DNA of 64,000 nucleotides. It comes from PALSA-660 sp963726435. GTDB taxonomy: Bacteria > Actinomycetota > Coriobacteriia > Anaerosomatales > PALSA-660. Made by a program: the position numbers and the translations under genes. Location of the stretch: assembly GCA_963726435.1 (NCBI GenBank), contig CAVSCJ010000002.1, positions 1 to 64,000 on the forward strand, read 5' to 3'. A model generated the notes under the pieces. It saw nothing but the letters and a program-made list of their open reading frames with translations. It was not told the origin of the DNA and did no database searches. This document shows, in pieces, positions 17,435-26,318 of the stretch (position 1 is the first letter of the stretch; every line of letters starts with the position of its first letter).

Positions 17435-18232
17435 GTGCCCGCCGACAAGCCTGTCGTCATAGCCCAGATCTCCGATCTGCATCTCGGGTCGATCTACTAC
17501 CGCTCCACGCTCGCAGAGGCGATGCTCGCGGAGGTCAACGAGCTGAAGCCCGACATCGTGGCCGTGACCGGCGACCTTACCGACATGGGCCTGATCGACG
17601 AGTACCAGCGCGCGCGTGCGCTGCTCGACCGGGTCGAGTGCGAGCGGATCCTTGTGATCCCAGGCAACCACGACGCCCGCAACGTCGGCGAGGTCCACTT
17701 CGAGTCGCACTTCGGCACCCGAAGCCCGGAGGCTCGGATCGACGGGGTCCACCTCGTCGGGATCGACTCGTCGGAGCCCGATCTCGACAGCGGACGCGTC
17801 GGACGCGAGAAGTACCGCTGGATCGAGGAGCGCTTCGCCGACCCGGCCGAGTTCAAGATCGTCGCGATACACCACCATCTCGTCCCGGTGCCCGGCACCG
17901 GCCGGGAGCGCAACATCGTCGCCGACGCGGGCGACCTGCTCCGGGTGCTCGCCGAGAGCGGCGTCGACCTCGTTCTCTGCGGTCACAAGCACGTACCCAA
18001 CGTGTGGCGTCTCGAGGACATGTTCATCGTGAACGCGGGGACCGCGACCTCCGTGCGCGTGCGCGGGCGCGAGGAGCCGGGCTACAACGTCCTCGAGGTC
18101 TCCCTGGACCGGGTGCGCGTGGTACGCCGCCACACGGGCGGCGCGCAGGAGGTGGTGGCCGACTTCCGCAAGGCCCACCAGCACGCCTGCCGGTGGAGGC
18201 CCCACACCGAACCCGACGGCGAGTGTCTCTGA
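17435..18232 (+). CDS. Calcineurin-like metallophosphoesterase (Icc/CpdA-like)
   Basis: 265-residue cytoplasmic metallophosphoesterase starting at GTG with AAGGGAGG upstream. All metal ligand blocks are present: ISDLHLG (residues 12-18), TGDLTD (45-50), GNHD (77-80), IHHHLVPVPG near 145 and CGHKHVPN near 180. This resembles the Icc/CpdA and class III cyclic-nucleotide phosphodiesterase branch. Its TGA overlaps the ATG of the cyclic 2,3-diphosphoglycerate synthetase, so it is translated together with that pathway. A role in opening or dephosphorylating cDPG or 2,3-bisphosphoglycerate is an inference from context only. Confidence 0.88.
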   Translation: MPADKPVVIAQISDLHLGSIYYRSTLAEAMLAEVNELKPDIVAVTGDLTDMGLIDEYQRARALLDRVECERILVIPGNHDARNVGEVHFESHFGTRSPEARIDGVHLVGIDSSEPDLDSGRVGREKYRWIEERFADPAEFKIVAIHHHLVPVPGTGRERNIVADAGDLLRVLAESGVDLVLCGHKHVPNVWRLEDMFIVNAGTATSVRVRGREEPGYNVLEVSLDRVRVVRRHTGGAQEVVADFRKAHQHACRWRPHTEPDGECL

Positions 18233-19581
18233 TGATCCGAGCGGTGGCGCTCATAGACGGAGAGCACTACCCCCCGGTCGTGCGGGCGGCACTGGCCGAC
18301 CTTGGGGTGGGGCACGACATCGTGGCTGCGGTCTTCGCAGGCGGGACCGAGAAGATCGACGGCGGCGGCGATGCCAGGACCTACGGACTTCCCGTGGTGC
18401 GGCGCGACGACGTGCAGGATGCGCTGGCGGATGCGATCGACCTGTACTCTCCGGATGTGGTGATCGATCTTTCGGACGAGCCCGTCGTGACCAGCGCGGT
18501 CCGCTTCCGTCTGGCGAGCGTGGCACTGGGCCGCGGGGTGGCCTACCAGGGCGCGGACTTCCGCTTCGACCCCCCCGTCGCCGTCGTGTCCACGCTGACG
18601 CCGACGCTCGCGATAGTGGGCACGGGCAAGCGGGTCGGCAAGACGGCCGTCTGCGCGCACATCGCTCGGCTGCTGAAGGGCAAGGGAGTCACTCCGGTCG
18701 TCCTGGCCATGGGCCGCGGCGGACCCGAGACGCCCGAACTGCTTCGCGGTGACGAGCTGCGTCTGACGACGGAGGACCTCATCGGCTTCGCGCGACAGGG
18801 GAGGCACGCCGCCTCCGACAACTACGAGGACGCGGTGATGAGCCGCGTGATGACCGTGGGTTGTCGCCGCTGCGGAGGCGGCATGGCGGGGCGGACGTTC
18901 TTCAGCAACGTGCCGGAGGGCGCGCGCATCGCCGACGGGTTGGGCGCCGCGATCATCATGCTCGAGGGCTCCGGGGCCGCGGTCCCGCCCGTGCACGCCG
19001 ATGCGTCGCTTCTGGTGATAGGGGCCTGGCAGGGGACGGGGTATGTGACGGACTACTTCGGCCCGCTGCGGGTCGACCGGGCAGACGCCGTGGTCGTGGC
19101 GGGCGCGGAACCCGCGCTGGTCTCCCGGGAGCGCAGCGAGGCGCTTGTCGCCGCGCTCCGCCGCCGGCGCCCCGAGATCCCCGTCTCCACGATCACGTTC
19201 CGGCCGCGCCCCCTGGAGCCCATCGACGGGCGGAGGGTCTTCCTCGCCACGACGGCGCCTCGGGCTCTGGTGCCCGTGCTCGCGTCGTACCTGGAGGACC
19301 GCTTCGGGTGCGCCGTCGTGGCCTCGAGCCCGCACCTGTCCGACCGCGCGCGCCTGCGCGAGGACCTTGACGCGGCTGCGGGCTCCTTCGACGTGCTCGT
19401 CACGGAGCTCAAGGCGGCGGCCATCGACGTCGTGGCGATGACCGGTGAGAAGTACGGCGTGCCGACCGTGCTCGCCGACAACGTGCCCGTGCAGGTCGGA
19501 GGCGACGAGCTGGACTCCACCGCGCTCGCTCTGACCGAGCTGGCGCGGCAGCGCGCCGAAGGAAGGCGCTCCGATGCCTGA
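18232..19581 (+). CDS. Cyclic 2,3-diphosphoglycerate synthetase homologue
   Basis: 449 residues, close to the methanogen enzyme's length. In Methanothermus the enzyme uses ATP to close 2,3-diphosphoglycerate into cyclic 2,3-diphosphoglycerate. The N-terminal domain (1-115) begins IRAVALIDGEHYPPVVRAAL. A nucleotide-binding P-loop IVGTGKRVGKTAV lies at 128-140, MGRGGPE at 160-166, a CRRC pair at 211-214, and a C-terminal domain (about 230-445) ends with TGEKYGVPTVLADN. The start ATG overlaps the phosphoesterase stop (ATGA) and the end overlaps the 2-phosphoglycerate kinase start by eight bases. The frame is open 353 codons upstream, but that part is antisense-like composition. Family assignment by recall, supported by the partner gene. 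Confidence 0.85.
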   Translation: MIRAVALIDGEHYPPVVRAALADLGVGHDIVAAVFAGGTEKIDGGGDARTYGLPVVRRDDVQDALADAIDLYSPDVVIDLSDEPVVTSAVRFRLASVALGRGVAYQGADFRFDPPVAVVSTLTPTLAIVGTGKRVGKTAVCAHIARLLKGKGVTPVVLAMGRGGPETPELLRGDELRLTTEDLIGFARQGRHAASDNYEDAVMSRVMTVGCRRCGGGMAGRTFFSNVPEGARIADGLGAAIIMLEGSGAAVPPVHADASLLVIGAWQGTGYVTDYFGPLRVDRADAVVVAGAEPALVSRERSEALVAALRRRRPEIPVSTITFRPRPLEPIDGRRVFLATTAPRALVPVLASYLEDRFGCAVVASSPHLSDRARLREDLDAAAGSFDVLVTELKAAAIDVVAMTGEKYGVPTVLADNVPVQVGGDELDSTALALTELARQRAEGRRSDA

Positions 19582-20596
19582 CGAGGGCCGCCGCCCCATC
19601 ATCATCTCCGAGGCGCGTCACGGCCTGCCCTTCAGCAAGGGCCTGATGGCGCAGTCCTTCATGGCCACGGGGATGCCGCCGAGCCGCTCCTACGCGGTCG
19701 CCGCCGCCGTCGAGCAGGCGATCCGCGACTCGGGGACGTTGCAGATCTCGACCAACGACCTTCATGCGCTGGCGGCAGCGACCCTGCGCGAGACCGCCGG
19801 CGACGTGTACGCCGACCGCTACGTCCTTCTGGACGAGGTCGCGCGTCGCGACACCCCGTTGATCGTGCTGATCGGCGGGACCACAGGAGTCGGCAAGTCG
19901 ACGATCGCGACCGAGGTCGCGCACCGGCTGGGCATAACACGCATCGTCTCGACGGATTCCATTCGTGAGGTGATGCGTGGTATCTTCTCTCGGGACCTCA
20001 TGCCGGCGATCTACGAATCTTCGTTCAACGCCTGGCGAGGCCTGCGGGTCCCGGTGCCGCAGGGAGCCAATCCGGTCATCGTCGGATTCCGCGAGCAGAC
20101 CGCCGTCGTCACGACGGGGATCAAGTCCCTCATCGAGCGTGCCGTGCTCGAAGGCGTGAGCATGATAGTCGAGGGCATCCACCTCGTTCCCGGCTACATC
20201 GACGCCTCGGAGTTTCACAACGCATCCGTGGTCCAACTCATCGTCACCGTCGACGAAGAGGACGCGCATCGAAGTCACTTCTACATCCGCGAAGTGCAGA
20301 CCGACGGCGGCCGTCCGTTGGAGAAGTACCGGGCGAACTTCGACAACATCCGGCTGCTGGGCCACTACATCGAGGACCTTGCACGAGAGCACGGCACCCC
20401 GCTCGTTCACAGTCTCCAACTCGACAAGACCGTCGCGGAGACTCTCGAGCTGATCGTCACGACGGCCACCGGGGACGCGCTCGACCCCGGCGACGGCACG
20501 AAGCGCAAGACGGTTCGCAGCAGGCAGGCAGCGCCGGATCGGGGCAGCAGGGCTCCAGGGGCAGCACGGCCACACACGAAAGGAACTGCGACATGA
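19574..20596 (+). CDS. 2-phosphoglycerate kinase
   Basis: 340 residues. In methanogens this kinase makes 2,3-diphosphoglycerate from 2-phosphoglycerate and ATP, the substrate of cDPG synthetase encoded just upstream. An ATP-cone domain (about 6-92: FSKGLMAQSFMATGM, AVAAAVEQAIRDSG) precedes the kinase P-loop LIGGTTGVGKSTIA (99-112), STDSIREVMRG, the segment IVEGIHLVPGY and a lid region with YIREV. Domain order matches archaeal 2PGK. A low-complexity basic tail (about 310-340) is extra. The stop overlaps the transaldolase start (ATGA). Together with its neighbour it makes a two-step route to cDPG. Confidence 0.88.
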   Translation: MPDEGRRPIIISEARHGLPFSKGLMAQSFMATGMPPSRSYAVAAAVEQAIRDSGTLQISTNDLHALAAATLRETAGDVYADRYVLLDEVARRDTPLIVLIGGTTGVGKSTIATEVAHRLGITRIVSTDSIREVMRGIFSRDLMPAIYESSFNAWRGLRVPVPQGANPVIVGFREQTAVVTTGIKSLIERAVLEGVSMIVEGIHLVPGYIDASEFHNASVVQLIVTVDEEDAHRSHFYIREVQTDGGRPLEKYRANFDNIRLLGHYIEDLAREHGTPLVHSLQLDKTVAETLELIVTTATGDALDPGDGTKRKTVRSRQAAPDRGSRAPGAARPHTKGTAT

Positions 20597-21255
20597 AGTT
20601 CTTCTTGGACACGGCGAACCTCGCCGACATCGAGGAGGCCGCGTCTTGGGGGGTGCTGGCGGGTGTCACCACCAACCCCACGCTCTACGCGCGTGAAGGG
20701 GGCAAGCTCGCCGACTTCCACGACCACCTCAAGCGGATATGCGAGCTCGTCGACGGCCCGGTGAGCGGGGAGACCGTGGGCTTGACTCGCAACGAGATCG
20801 TGCGAGAGGGCGAGGAGCTGGCCGCTCTCGCCCCGAACATCATCGTGAAGGTGCCGGTCATGCCCGAAGGCCTGGCTGCGACCAAGTGCCTGTTCGACAA
20901 GGGCATCAAGGTGAACATGACGCTGTGCTTCACGGTGCCGCAGGCGCTTCTGGCCGCGCGCTCCGGAGCCAGCTACATAAGCCCCTTCGTCGGCAGGTTC
21001 GACGACATCTCGGAGGACGGGATAGCGCACCTGGCCGAGACGGTCCAGGCCGTCAACAACTACGACTTCGGCCACGAAGTCGAGGTCATCGCCGCATCGA
21101 TCCGTTCGGCCAACCACGTGGTCCAGGCCGGGCTCATCGGATGCGACATAGCAACCGTTCCGTTCGCAGTGCTGAAGAACCTCGTGAAGCACCCGCTGAC
21201 CGACCGCGGGCTCGAGTCGTTCCTCGCCGATTGGGAGAAGGTCAAGAACTCATGA
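20593..21255 (+). CDS. tal: Transaldolase (small TalC/MipB type)
   Basis: 220-residue short-type transaldolase or fructose-6-phosphate aldolase that moves dihydroxyacetone units in the non-oxidative pentose phosphate pathway. Begins MKFFLDTANLADI, typical of the class. The Schiff-base lysine is in IIVKVPVMPEG (about residue 84); TLCFTVPQALLAARSGASYISPFVGR and the VIAASIRSANHV segment follow. Coupled by ATGA overlaps to the 2-phosphoglycerate kinase before it and rho after it. The aldolase and transaldolase activities cannot be separated from sequence. Confidence 0.94.
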   Translation: MKFFLDTANLADIEEAASWGVLAGVTTNPTLYAREGGKLADFHDHLKRICELVDGPVSGETVGLTRNEIVREGEELAALAPNIIVKVPVMPEGLAATKCLFDKGIKVNMTLCFTVPQALLAARSGASYISPFVGRFDDISEDGIAHLAETVQAVNNYDFGHEVEVIAASIRSANHVVQAGLIGCDIATVPFAVLKNLVKHPLTDRGLESFLADWEKVKNS

Positions 21256-22589
21256 GTGCACGCCCCCGCAAGCGCGGCCGCCGCGGCGGTTCGCAGCAAG
21301 CCGATGCTGCTCCGCAGCCGTCACTGACCCGAGCGGACCTCGAGCCGAAGACCGTCACGGAGCTCCGCGCGATGGGCGCGGAGCTCGGGCTCGACACCAA
21401 GCCGCTCAAGAAGAAGGACGAGATCATCGACGCCGTGCTCGAGGCCCGCGCCAAGGCCGAGGGGTTCGTCGACGTGATCGGCATCCTGGACATCCTGCCG
21501 GAGGGCTACGGCTTCCTGCGCACCAGCGGCTACCTGCCGGGTGACAAGGACGTCTACGTCTCGATGTCGGCCGTCCGGCGCCACGAGCTCCGGCGCGGCG
21601 ACATGGTCCGGGGACAGGTCCGGCCGCCCAAGGAGACGGAGAAGTACGCGGCGCTCCAGAAGGTGGACAGCATCAACGGCAAGAACCCGGAAGAGAACCG
21701 GGGCCGCAAGGACTTCAAGGACCTCACGCCGATCTACCCCGACGAGAAGTTCAAGATGGAGTGGCGGCCCGACGCCATCACGACGCGCATCATCGACCTG
21801 GTCGCGCCCATCGGCAAGGGTCAGCGCGGTCTGATCGTCTCTCCGCCGAAGGCCGGCAAGACTACGATCCTGAAGGACATCGCGGCGGCGATCCACGCGA
21901 ACAACCCCGAGGTCTACCTCATGTGCCTGCTCGTCGACGAGCGGCCCGAGGAAGTCACCGACATGGAGCGCTCCATCCACGGAGAGGTGCTCTCCTCCAC
22001 CTTCGACATGCCGTCGGACAACCACATCCTCGTCGCCGAGCTGTGCATCGAGCGAGCCAAGCGCCTCGTGGAGAGCGGCTACGACGTCGTCATCCTGCTG
22101 GACTCGATCACTCGCCTCGGGCGCGCGTACAACCTGGCGAGCCCGGCGTCGGGGCGCATCCTGTCGGGCGGCGTCGACTCGACCGCGCTCTACCCGCCGA
22201 AGAAGTTCTTCGGAGCCGCTCGGAACATCGAGTTCGGCGGTTCGCTCACCATCATGGCCACCGCGCTGGTGGACACCGGCTCGAAGATGGACGAGGTGAT
22301 CTTCGAGGAGTTCAAGGGGACCGGCAACATGGAGCTTCGGCTCGACCGCCGGCTCGCCGACAAGCGCATCTTCCCTGCCATCGACGTCATCGCCTCCGGC
22401 ACGCGCAAGGAGGAGCTGCTCCTCGACCCGGTCGAGGCGCCCTACATCTGGAAGCTGCGGCGCGTGCTGCACTCCCTCGATCCGGCCCAGGCGATCGAGC
22501 TGCTGATCGACCGAGTCAAGAAGACCGGCAGCAACCGCGAGTTCCTTGCCGCGCTCTCCAAGACGCGCGGGAAGAACGGCGAGGACTAG
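21252..22589 (+). CDS. rho: Transcription termination factor Rho
   Basis: 445-residue hexameric RNA helicase. A short basic N terminus is followed by the Rho_N helix region (LEPKTVTELRAMGAELGLDT), the cold-shock-like RNA-binding domain (GYGFLRTSGYLPGDKDVYVS), the ATPase domain with P-loop SPPKAGKTT (about residue 200), Walker B VVILLDSITRLGRAYN, and the arginine finger region. It lacks the very long disordered insert of many Actinobacteria. The start overlaps the tal stop (ATGA), so rho is translated as the last gene of the cDPG/transaldolase chain. A hairpin terminator follows at 22618. Confidence 0.96.
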   Translation: MSARPRKRGRRGGSQQADAAPQPSLTRADLEPKTVTELRAMGAELGLDTKPLKKKDEIIDAVLEARAKAEGFVDVIGILDILPEGYGFLRTSGYLPGDKDVYVSMSAVRRHELRRGDMVRGQVRPPKETEKYAALQKVDSINGKNPEENRGRKDFKDLTPIYPDEKFKMEWRPDAITTRIIDLVAPIGKGQRGLIVSPPKAGKTTILKDIAAAIHANNPEVYLMCLLVDERPEEVTDMERSIHGEVLSSTFDMPSDNHILVAELCIERAKRLVESGYDVVILLDSITRLGRAYNLASPASGRILSGGVDSTALYPPKKFFGAARNIEFGGSLTIMATALVDTGSKMDEVIFEEFKGTGNMELRLDRRLADKRIFPAIDVIASGTRKEELLLDPVEAPYIWKLRRVLHSLDPAQAIELLIDRVKKTGSNREFLAALSKTRGKNGED

Positions 22590-22617
22590 GCCGCGCGGAC
22601 ATCGGCGGAGACAGAAG

Positions 22618-22645
22618 AAGGGCCCCGGATCGCTCCGGGGCCCTT
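22618..22645 (+). terminator. Hairpin terminator after rho
   Basis: Perfect 12-pair stem AAGGGCCCCGGA/TCCGGGGCCCTT with loop TCGC, followed by TGTCGTT. Nearly identical, loop included, to the hairpin at 23443-23476 on the other side of the toxin module. Confidence 0.8.
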
Positions 22646-22679
22646 GTCGTTGACGAGGGATGCGGCCGAGTTCATACTG

Positions 22680-22703
22680 CCGGTATGAACGGCGGTATGA
22701 ACG
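22680..22703. repeat. Short tandem repeat (GGTATGAACGGC, two copies) before the antitoxin
   Basis: CGGTATGAACGG occurs twice in a row directly upstream of the VapB-like gene. Ribbon-helix-helix repressors often bind such direct repeats, so this may be its operator; that is an inference. Confidence 0.4.
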
Positions 22704-22713
22704 GAGGAGTGAC

Positions 22714-23027
22714 ATGGTCGCGAAGGTGACGATCTCTCTGCCCGAGGAGCTTGCTCGCCAGAGCTCGACGCCGAGGCGGCGTCGGCCGGGGCGTCGCGCA
22801 GCTGGGTCGCGCAGGAGGCGATGACCAGCTACCTCGGCAAGTCGCTCGACCAGCGACTTGAGGACGAAAGGCGCGCCTCGATCGCGGAGGCCATCGAGGG
22901 CATGCGCCACTTCGAGGAAGGGCGCGTCGTCCGCGACGACAGGCCGATGCTGGAGATACTGCGGGAGGTCAGGGCGACTGACGATTCCGCGCCCATGCGG
23001 GATGTGCGCAAGCGGGCGGAGGAATGA
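22714..23027 (+). CDS. Ribbon-helix-helix (CopG/VapB-like) antitoxin, frameshifted
   Basis: The ATG at 22714, preceded by GGAGGAG, starts MVAKVTISLPEELA, a ribbon-helix-helix strand. The frame is then lost, and the rest (ELDAEAASAGASRSWVAQEAMTSYLGK and an acidic tail to the TGA at 23027) continues in another frame. Adding one G in CGCCAGAGCTC near 22762 joins the two smoothly, so the sequence lacks one base. The antitoxin is therefore either broken or a sequencing victim. The stop overlaps the toxin start (ATGA), as usual for vapBC operons. Confidence 0.72.
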
Positions 23028-23428
23028 GCGGGTCGGGTATCGTCGTTCTGGACGCGTCGGTCGGGGTGAAGTGGTTCAGAGAGGAATCCGGCGAGAAGCG
23101 TGCGCTCCGCGTGCTTGACGCGGCCTTTCGCGGCGACAGTTCGATCGTCGTCCCGACTCACTTCGTGCACGAGGTTCTCTCCGCTGTGGAGCGGAGGTTC
23201 GAGACAGTAGACATGCTCTTCGCATGGGAGCTCATGCAGAAGGCGCGGCTCGACATCGTGCCACTCACCGATGAGGTCGTGCGCGAGGCAGCCGTTCAGT
23301 GCGAGGCTCTCGGCTGCTCGTTCTACGACGCTCTGGCCCCGGCGGTCGCGTCGCTGCTGGGCGCCACTCTCGTCAGCGCCGACTTCAAGGCACACGGCGC
23401 TTACCCCGGCGTAGAACTGATCGGCTGA
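23024..23428 (+). CDS. vapC: VapC-type PIN-domain toxin (ribonuclease)
   Basis: 134-residue PIN-domain RNase. The acidic catalytic residues are in the expected places: D10 in VVLDASV, E50 in HEVL, D102 in SFYDALAPAVA and D120 in SADFKAH. VapC toxins cleave tRNA or rRNA when free of their antitoxin. Its ATG overlaps the stop of the ribbon-helix-helix gene. If the antitoxin frameshift were real, an intact toxin without antitoxin would be expected to be harmful, which argues for a sequencing error upstream. Confidence 0.9.
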   Translation: MSGSGIVVLDASVGVKWFREESGEKRALRVLDAAFRGDSSIVVPTHFVHEVLSAVERRFETVDMLFAWELMQKARLDIVPLTDEVVREAAVQCEALGCSFYDALAPAVASLLGATLVSADFKAHGAYPGVELIG

Positions 23429-23442
23429 CGCCCGCCGAACGC

Positions 23443-23476
23443 AGAAGGGGCCCCGGATCGCTCCGGGGCCCCTTCT
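23443..23476. terminator. Hairpin terminator between vapC and the convergent helicase gene
   Basis: Perfect 15-pair stem AGAAGGGGCCCCGGA/TCCGGGGCCCCTTCT, loop TCGC, followed by CTTC. Serves both convergent genes. Shares the bases GAACGCAGA upstream with the hairpin at 12376. Confidence 0.8.
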
Positions 23477-23489
23477 CTTCAGGCGTGCG

Positions 23490-24758
<1,269 letters not shown>

Positions 24759-24993
24759 ATGAAGCTCTCCTTCGTGGCGCGGCCCCTGTCGGGCGGCGCA
24801 TGGCAGACGCGATCCGTCCGTCAGCTGACCGAAGGTGAGTGAGGAACGACCGGGTCTTGGGTGGTCTCGCGCACCGGGTCGTCGGCGCGCGTCGGGCCAG
24901 TATACGGCCTGAGCGGCGGAAACGCGAATCGCGCAGGGGCTGAAGACCGGCGCGGGGGGCCTCGACATCCTCTGGAACGACGCCTTCGGAGGT

Positions 24994-25022
24994 TTGCCGC
25001 CCGCACGCCTCCGTGCTACTAT
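24994..25022 (+). promoter_or_regulatory. Promoter for rpmE (TTGCCG-17-TACTAT)
   Basis: TTGCCG (24994-24999) and TACTAT (25017-25022) are 17 bases apart, about 65 bases before the rpmE ATG, in the 327-base gap between the divergent helicase and rpmE. The rest of that gap shows nothing else I can support. Confidence 0.5.
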
Positions 25023-25085
25023 CCACCGGCTGTCCTCAAGCGCCCGGTCGGAAACCGTGCGCACCTGATGCGGAGGTAGATACAC

Positions 25086-25550
25086 ATGCGCGAGGGGATC
25101 CATCCCGACTACGTCGAAGCCACGGTGCACTGCTCCTGCGGCAACGAGTTCAAGACGAGATCCACTTCGCCGACACTCCGCGTCGAACTGTGCGACCTGT
25201 GCCATCCGTTCTACACGGGCCAGCAGAAGTTCGTGGACACCGGAGGCCGCGTCCAGCGTTTCGCCGACAAGTTCGGTGACTCCGCGGAGACCGTCGTGAA
25301 GAAGGAGGCGGCCGCCAAGGAGGCGCGCCGCGTCGCTCACGAGGAGTCGGTCGTCGTCGCCCGCCAGGCCCGCGTCGAGCGCGAGCGCGTCGAAGCCGAG
25401 CAGGCCGAGAAGGTCGCGGCGCGCGCTCCGAAGGCCGCTGCCGTCGAAGAGGCCGGTCCGATCGAGGAGGCGGTGTCCGACGAGGAGACGCCGCCGCCGC
25501 GTCGCGAGGCGCCCGCCGAGGAGCCGGCTTCCGAGGACGCCGACCAGTAG
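25086..25550 (+). CDS. rpmE: 50S ribosomal protein L31 with long charged C-terminal extension
   Basis: The first 70 residues are a zinc-type L31: MREGIHPDYVEATVHCSCGN and CDLCHPFYTGQQKFVDTGGRV, with four cysteines (C16, C18, C36, C39). The family is usually 65-75 residues, but this protein has 154. The extra 84 are Ala/Glu/Arg/Val-rich and helical (KKEAAAKEARRVAHEES...), ending in an acidic Pro/Glu tail. L31 bridges the ribosomal subunits, so the tail would lie at the surface near the central protuberance. The start is the only sensible ATG. Confidence 0.93.
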   Translation: MREGIHPDYVEATVHCSCGNEFKTRSTSPTLRVELCDLCHPFYTGQQKFVDTGGRVQRFADKFGDSAETVVKKEAAAKEARRVAHEESVVVARQARVERERVEAEQAEKVAARAPKAAAVEEAGPIEEAVSDEETPPPRREAPAEEPASEDADQ

Positions 25551-25616
25551 CAGGCCACATCAGAACGCTATGATGGGAGGCGGGACCGAGCACTCCGGGT
25601 CTCGTCTCCCTCGCAC

Positions 25617-26318
25617 ATGAAGGCGAAGATGACCATGGACGTCCGGCTCCTGTACCACACTCCCGACCCGCAGCGCGCCGTCGCGGCCGCCGCGCGGTTG
25701 TGCTACTCCCCGGTCGGAGCGGCCGACCTGCTCGAGCACATGAGCGACGAGGCCATGCGCCGGGTGCTCAAGACCGTCATCACCTCAGGGCACACCTCAA
25801 CGCTGGAGCACGCTTCCTACACCTTCGCCATCGACGGGGTGTCGCGGGCGATGACACACCAGCTCGTGCGACACAGGCTCGCGAGCTACAGCCAGCAGTC
25901 TCAGCGCTACGTCGCCTTCGAGACGGAGCCGGTCTTCGTCGTGCCGCCCACCGTCGCGGCCGACCCGGCCGCGCGCGAGGCGTTCGACGATGCGTGCGCT
26001 GCCGCCTTCGACGCCTATCGCGCTCAGCTGGACGCCGGGATCCCGGCTGAGGATGCGCGCTACCTGCTCCCCAACGCCATGGAGACGAAGATCGTCGTCA
26101 CCATGAACGCTCGCGAGCTGCTGCACTTCTTCGAACTGCGTTGCTGCAGGCGCGCCCAGTGGGAGATCCGCGAGGTCGCGCTCCGGATGCTGGAGCTGGT
26201 CGAGCCGACAGCGCCCTACATCTTCATGGACGCGGGCGCGGCGTGCCGGCGAGGCCCGTGCACCGAGGGCAAGATGAACTGCAAGGACCCCTACCCGAAG
26301 GCGCCCAAACGTGACTGA
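25617..26318 (+). CDS. thyX: Flavin-dependent thymidylate synthase
   Basis: 233-residue FAD-dependent enzyme that methylates dUMP to dTMP using methylenetetrahydrofolate and NADPH. The defining motif RHRLASYSQQSQRY lies at 85-98. HTSTLEHASYTFAIDG and the C-terminal CRRGPCTEGKMNCKDPY are also typical. It replaces ThyA, as in many anaerobes and Actinobacteria, and fits with the dCMP deaminase at 32.5 kb. It overlaps the DUF1385 gene by eight bases. Confidence 0.96.
   Translation: MKAKMTMDVRLLYHTPDPQRAVAAAARLCYSPVGAADLLEHMSDEAMRRVLKTVITSGHTSTLEHASYTFAIDGVSRAMTHQLVRHRLASYSQQSQRYVAFETEPVFVVPPTVAADPAAREAFDDACAAAFDAYRAQLDAGIPAEDARYLLPNAMETKIVVTMNARELLHFFELRCCRRAQWEIREVALRMLELVEPTAPYIFMDAGAACRRGPCTEGKMNCKDPYPKAPKRD

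Noticed and set aside
17173..19581. 802-residue open frame covering the metallophosphoesterase and cDPG synthetase region
   Set aside because: The first 353 codons have no conserved sequence and lie in another frame of sppA and the phosphoesterase; the true start is the ATG at 18232.
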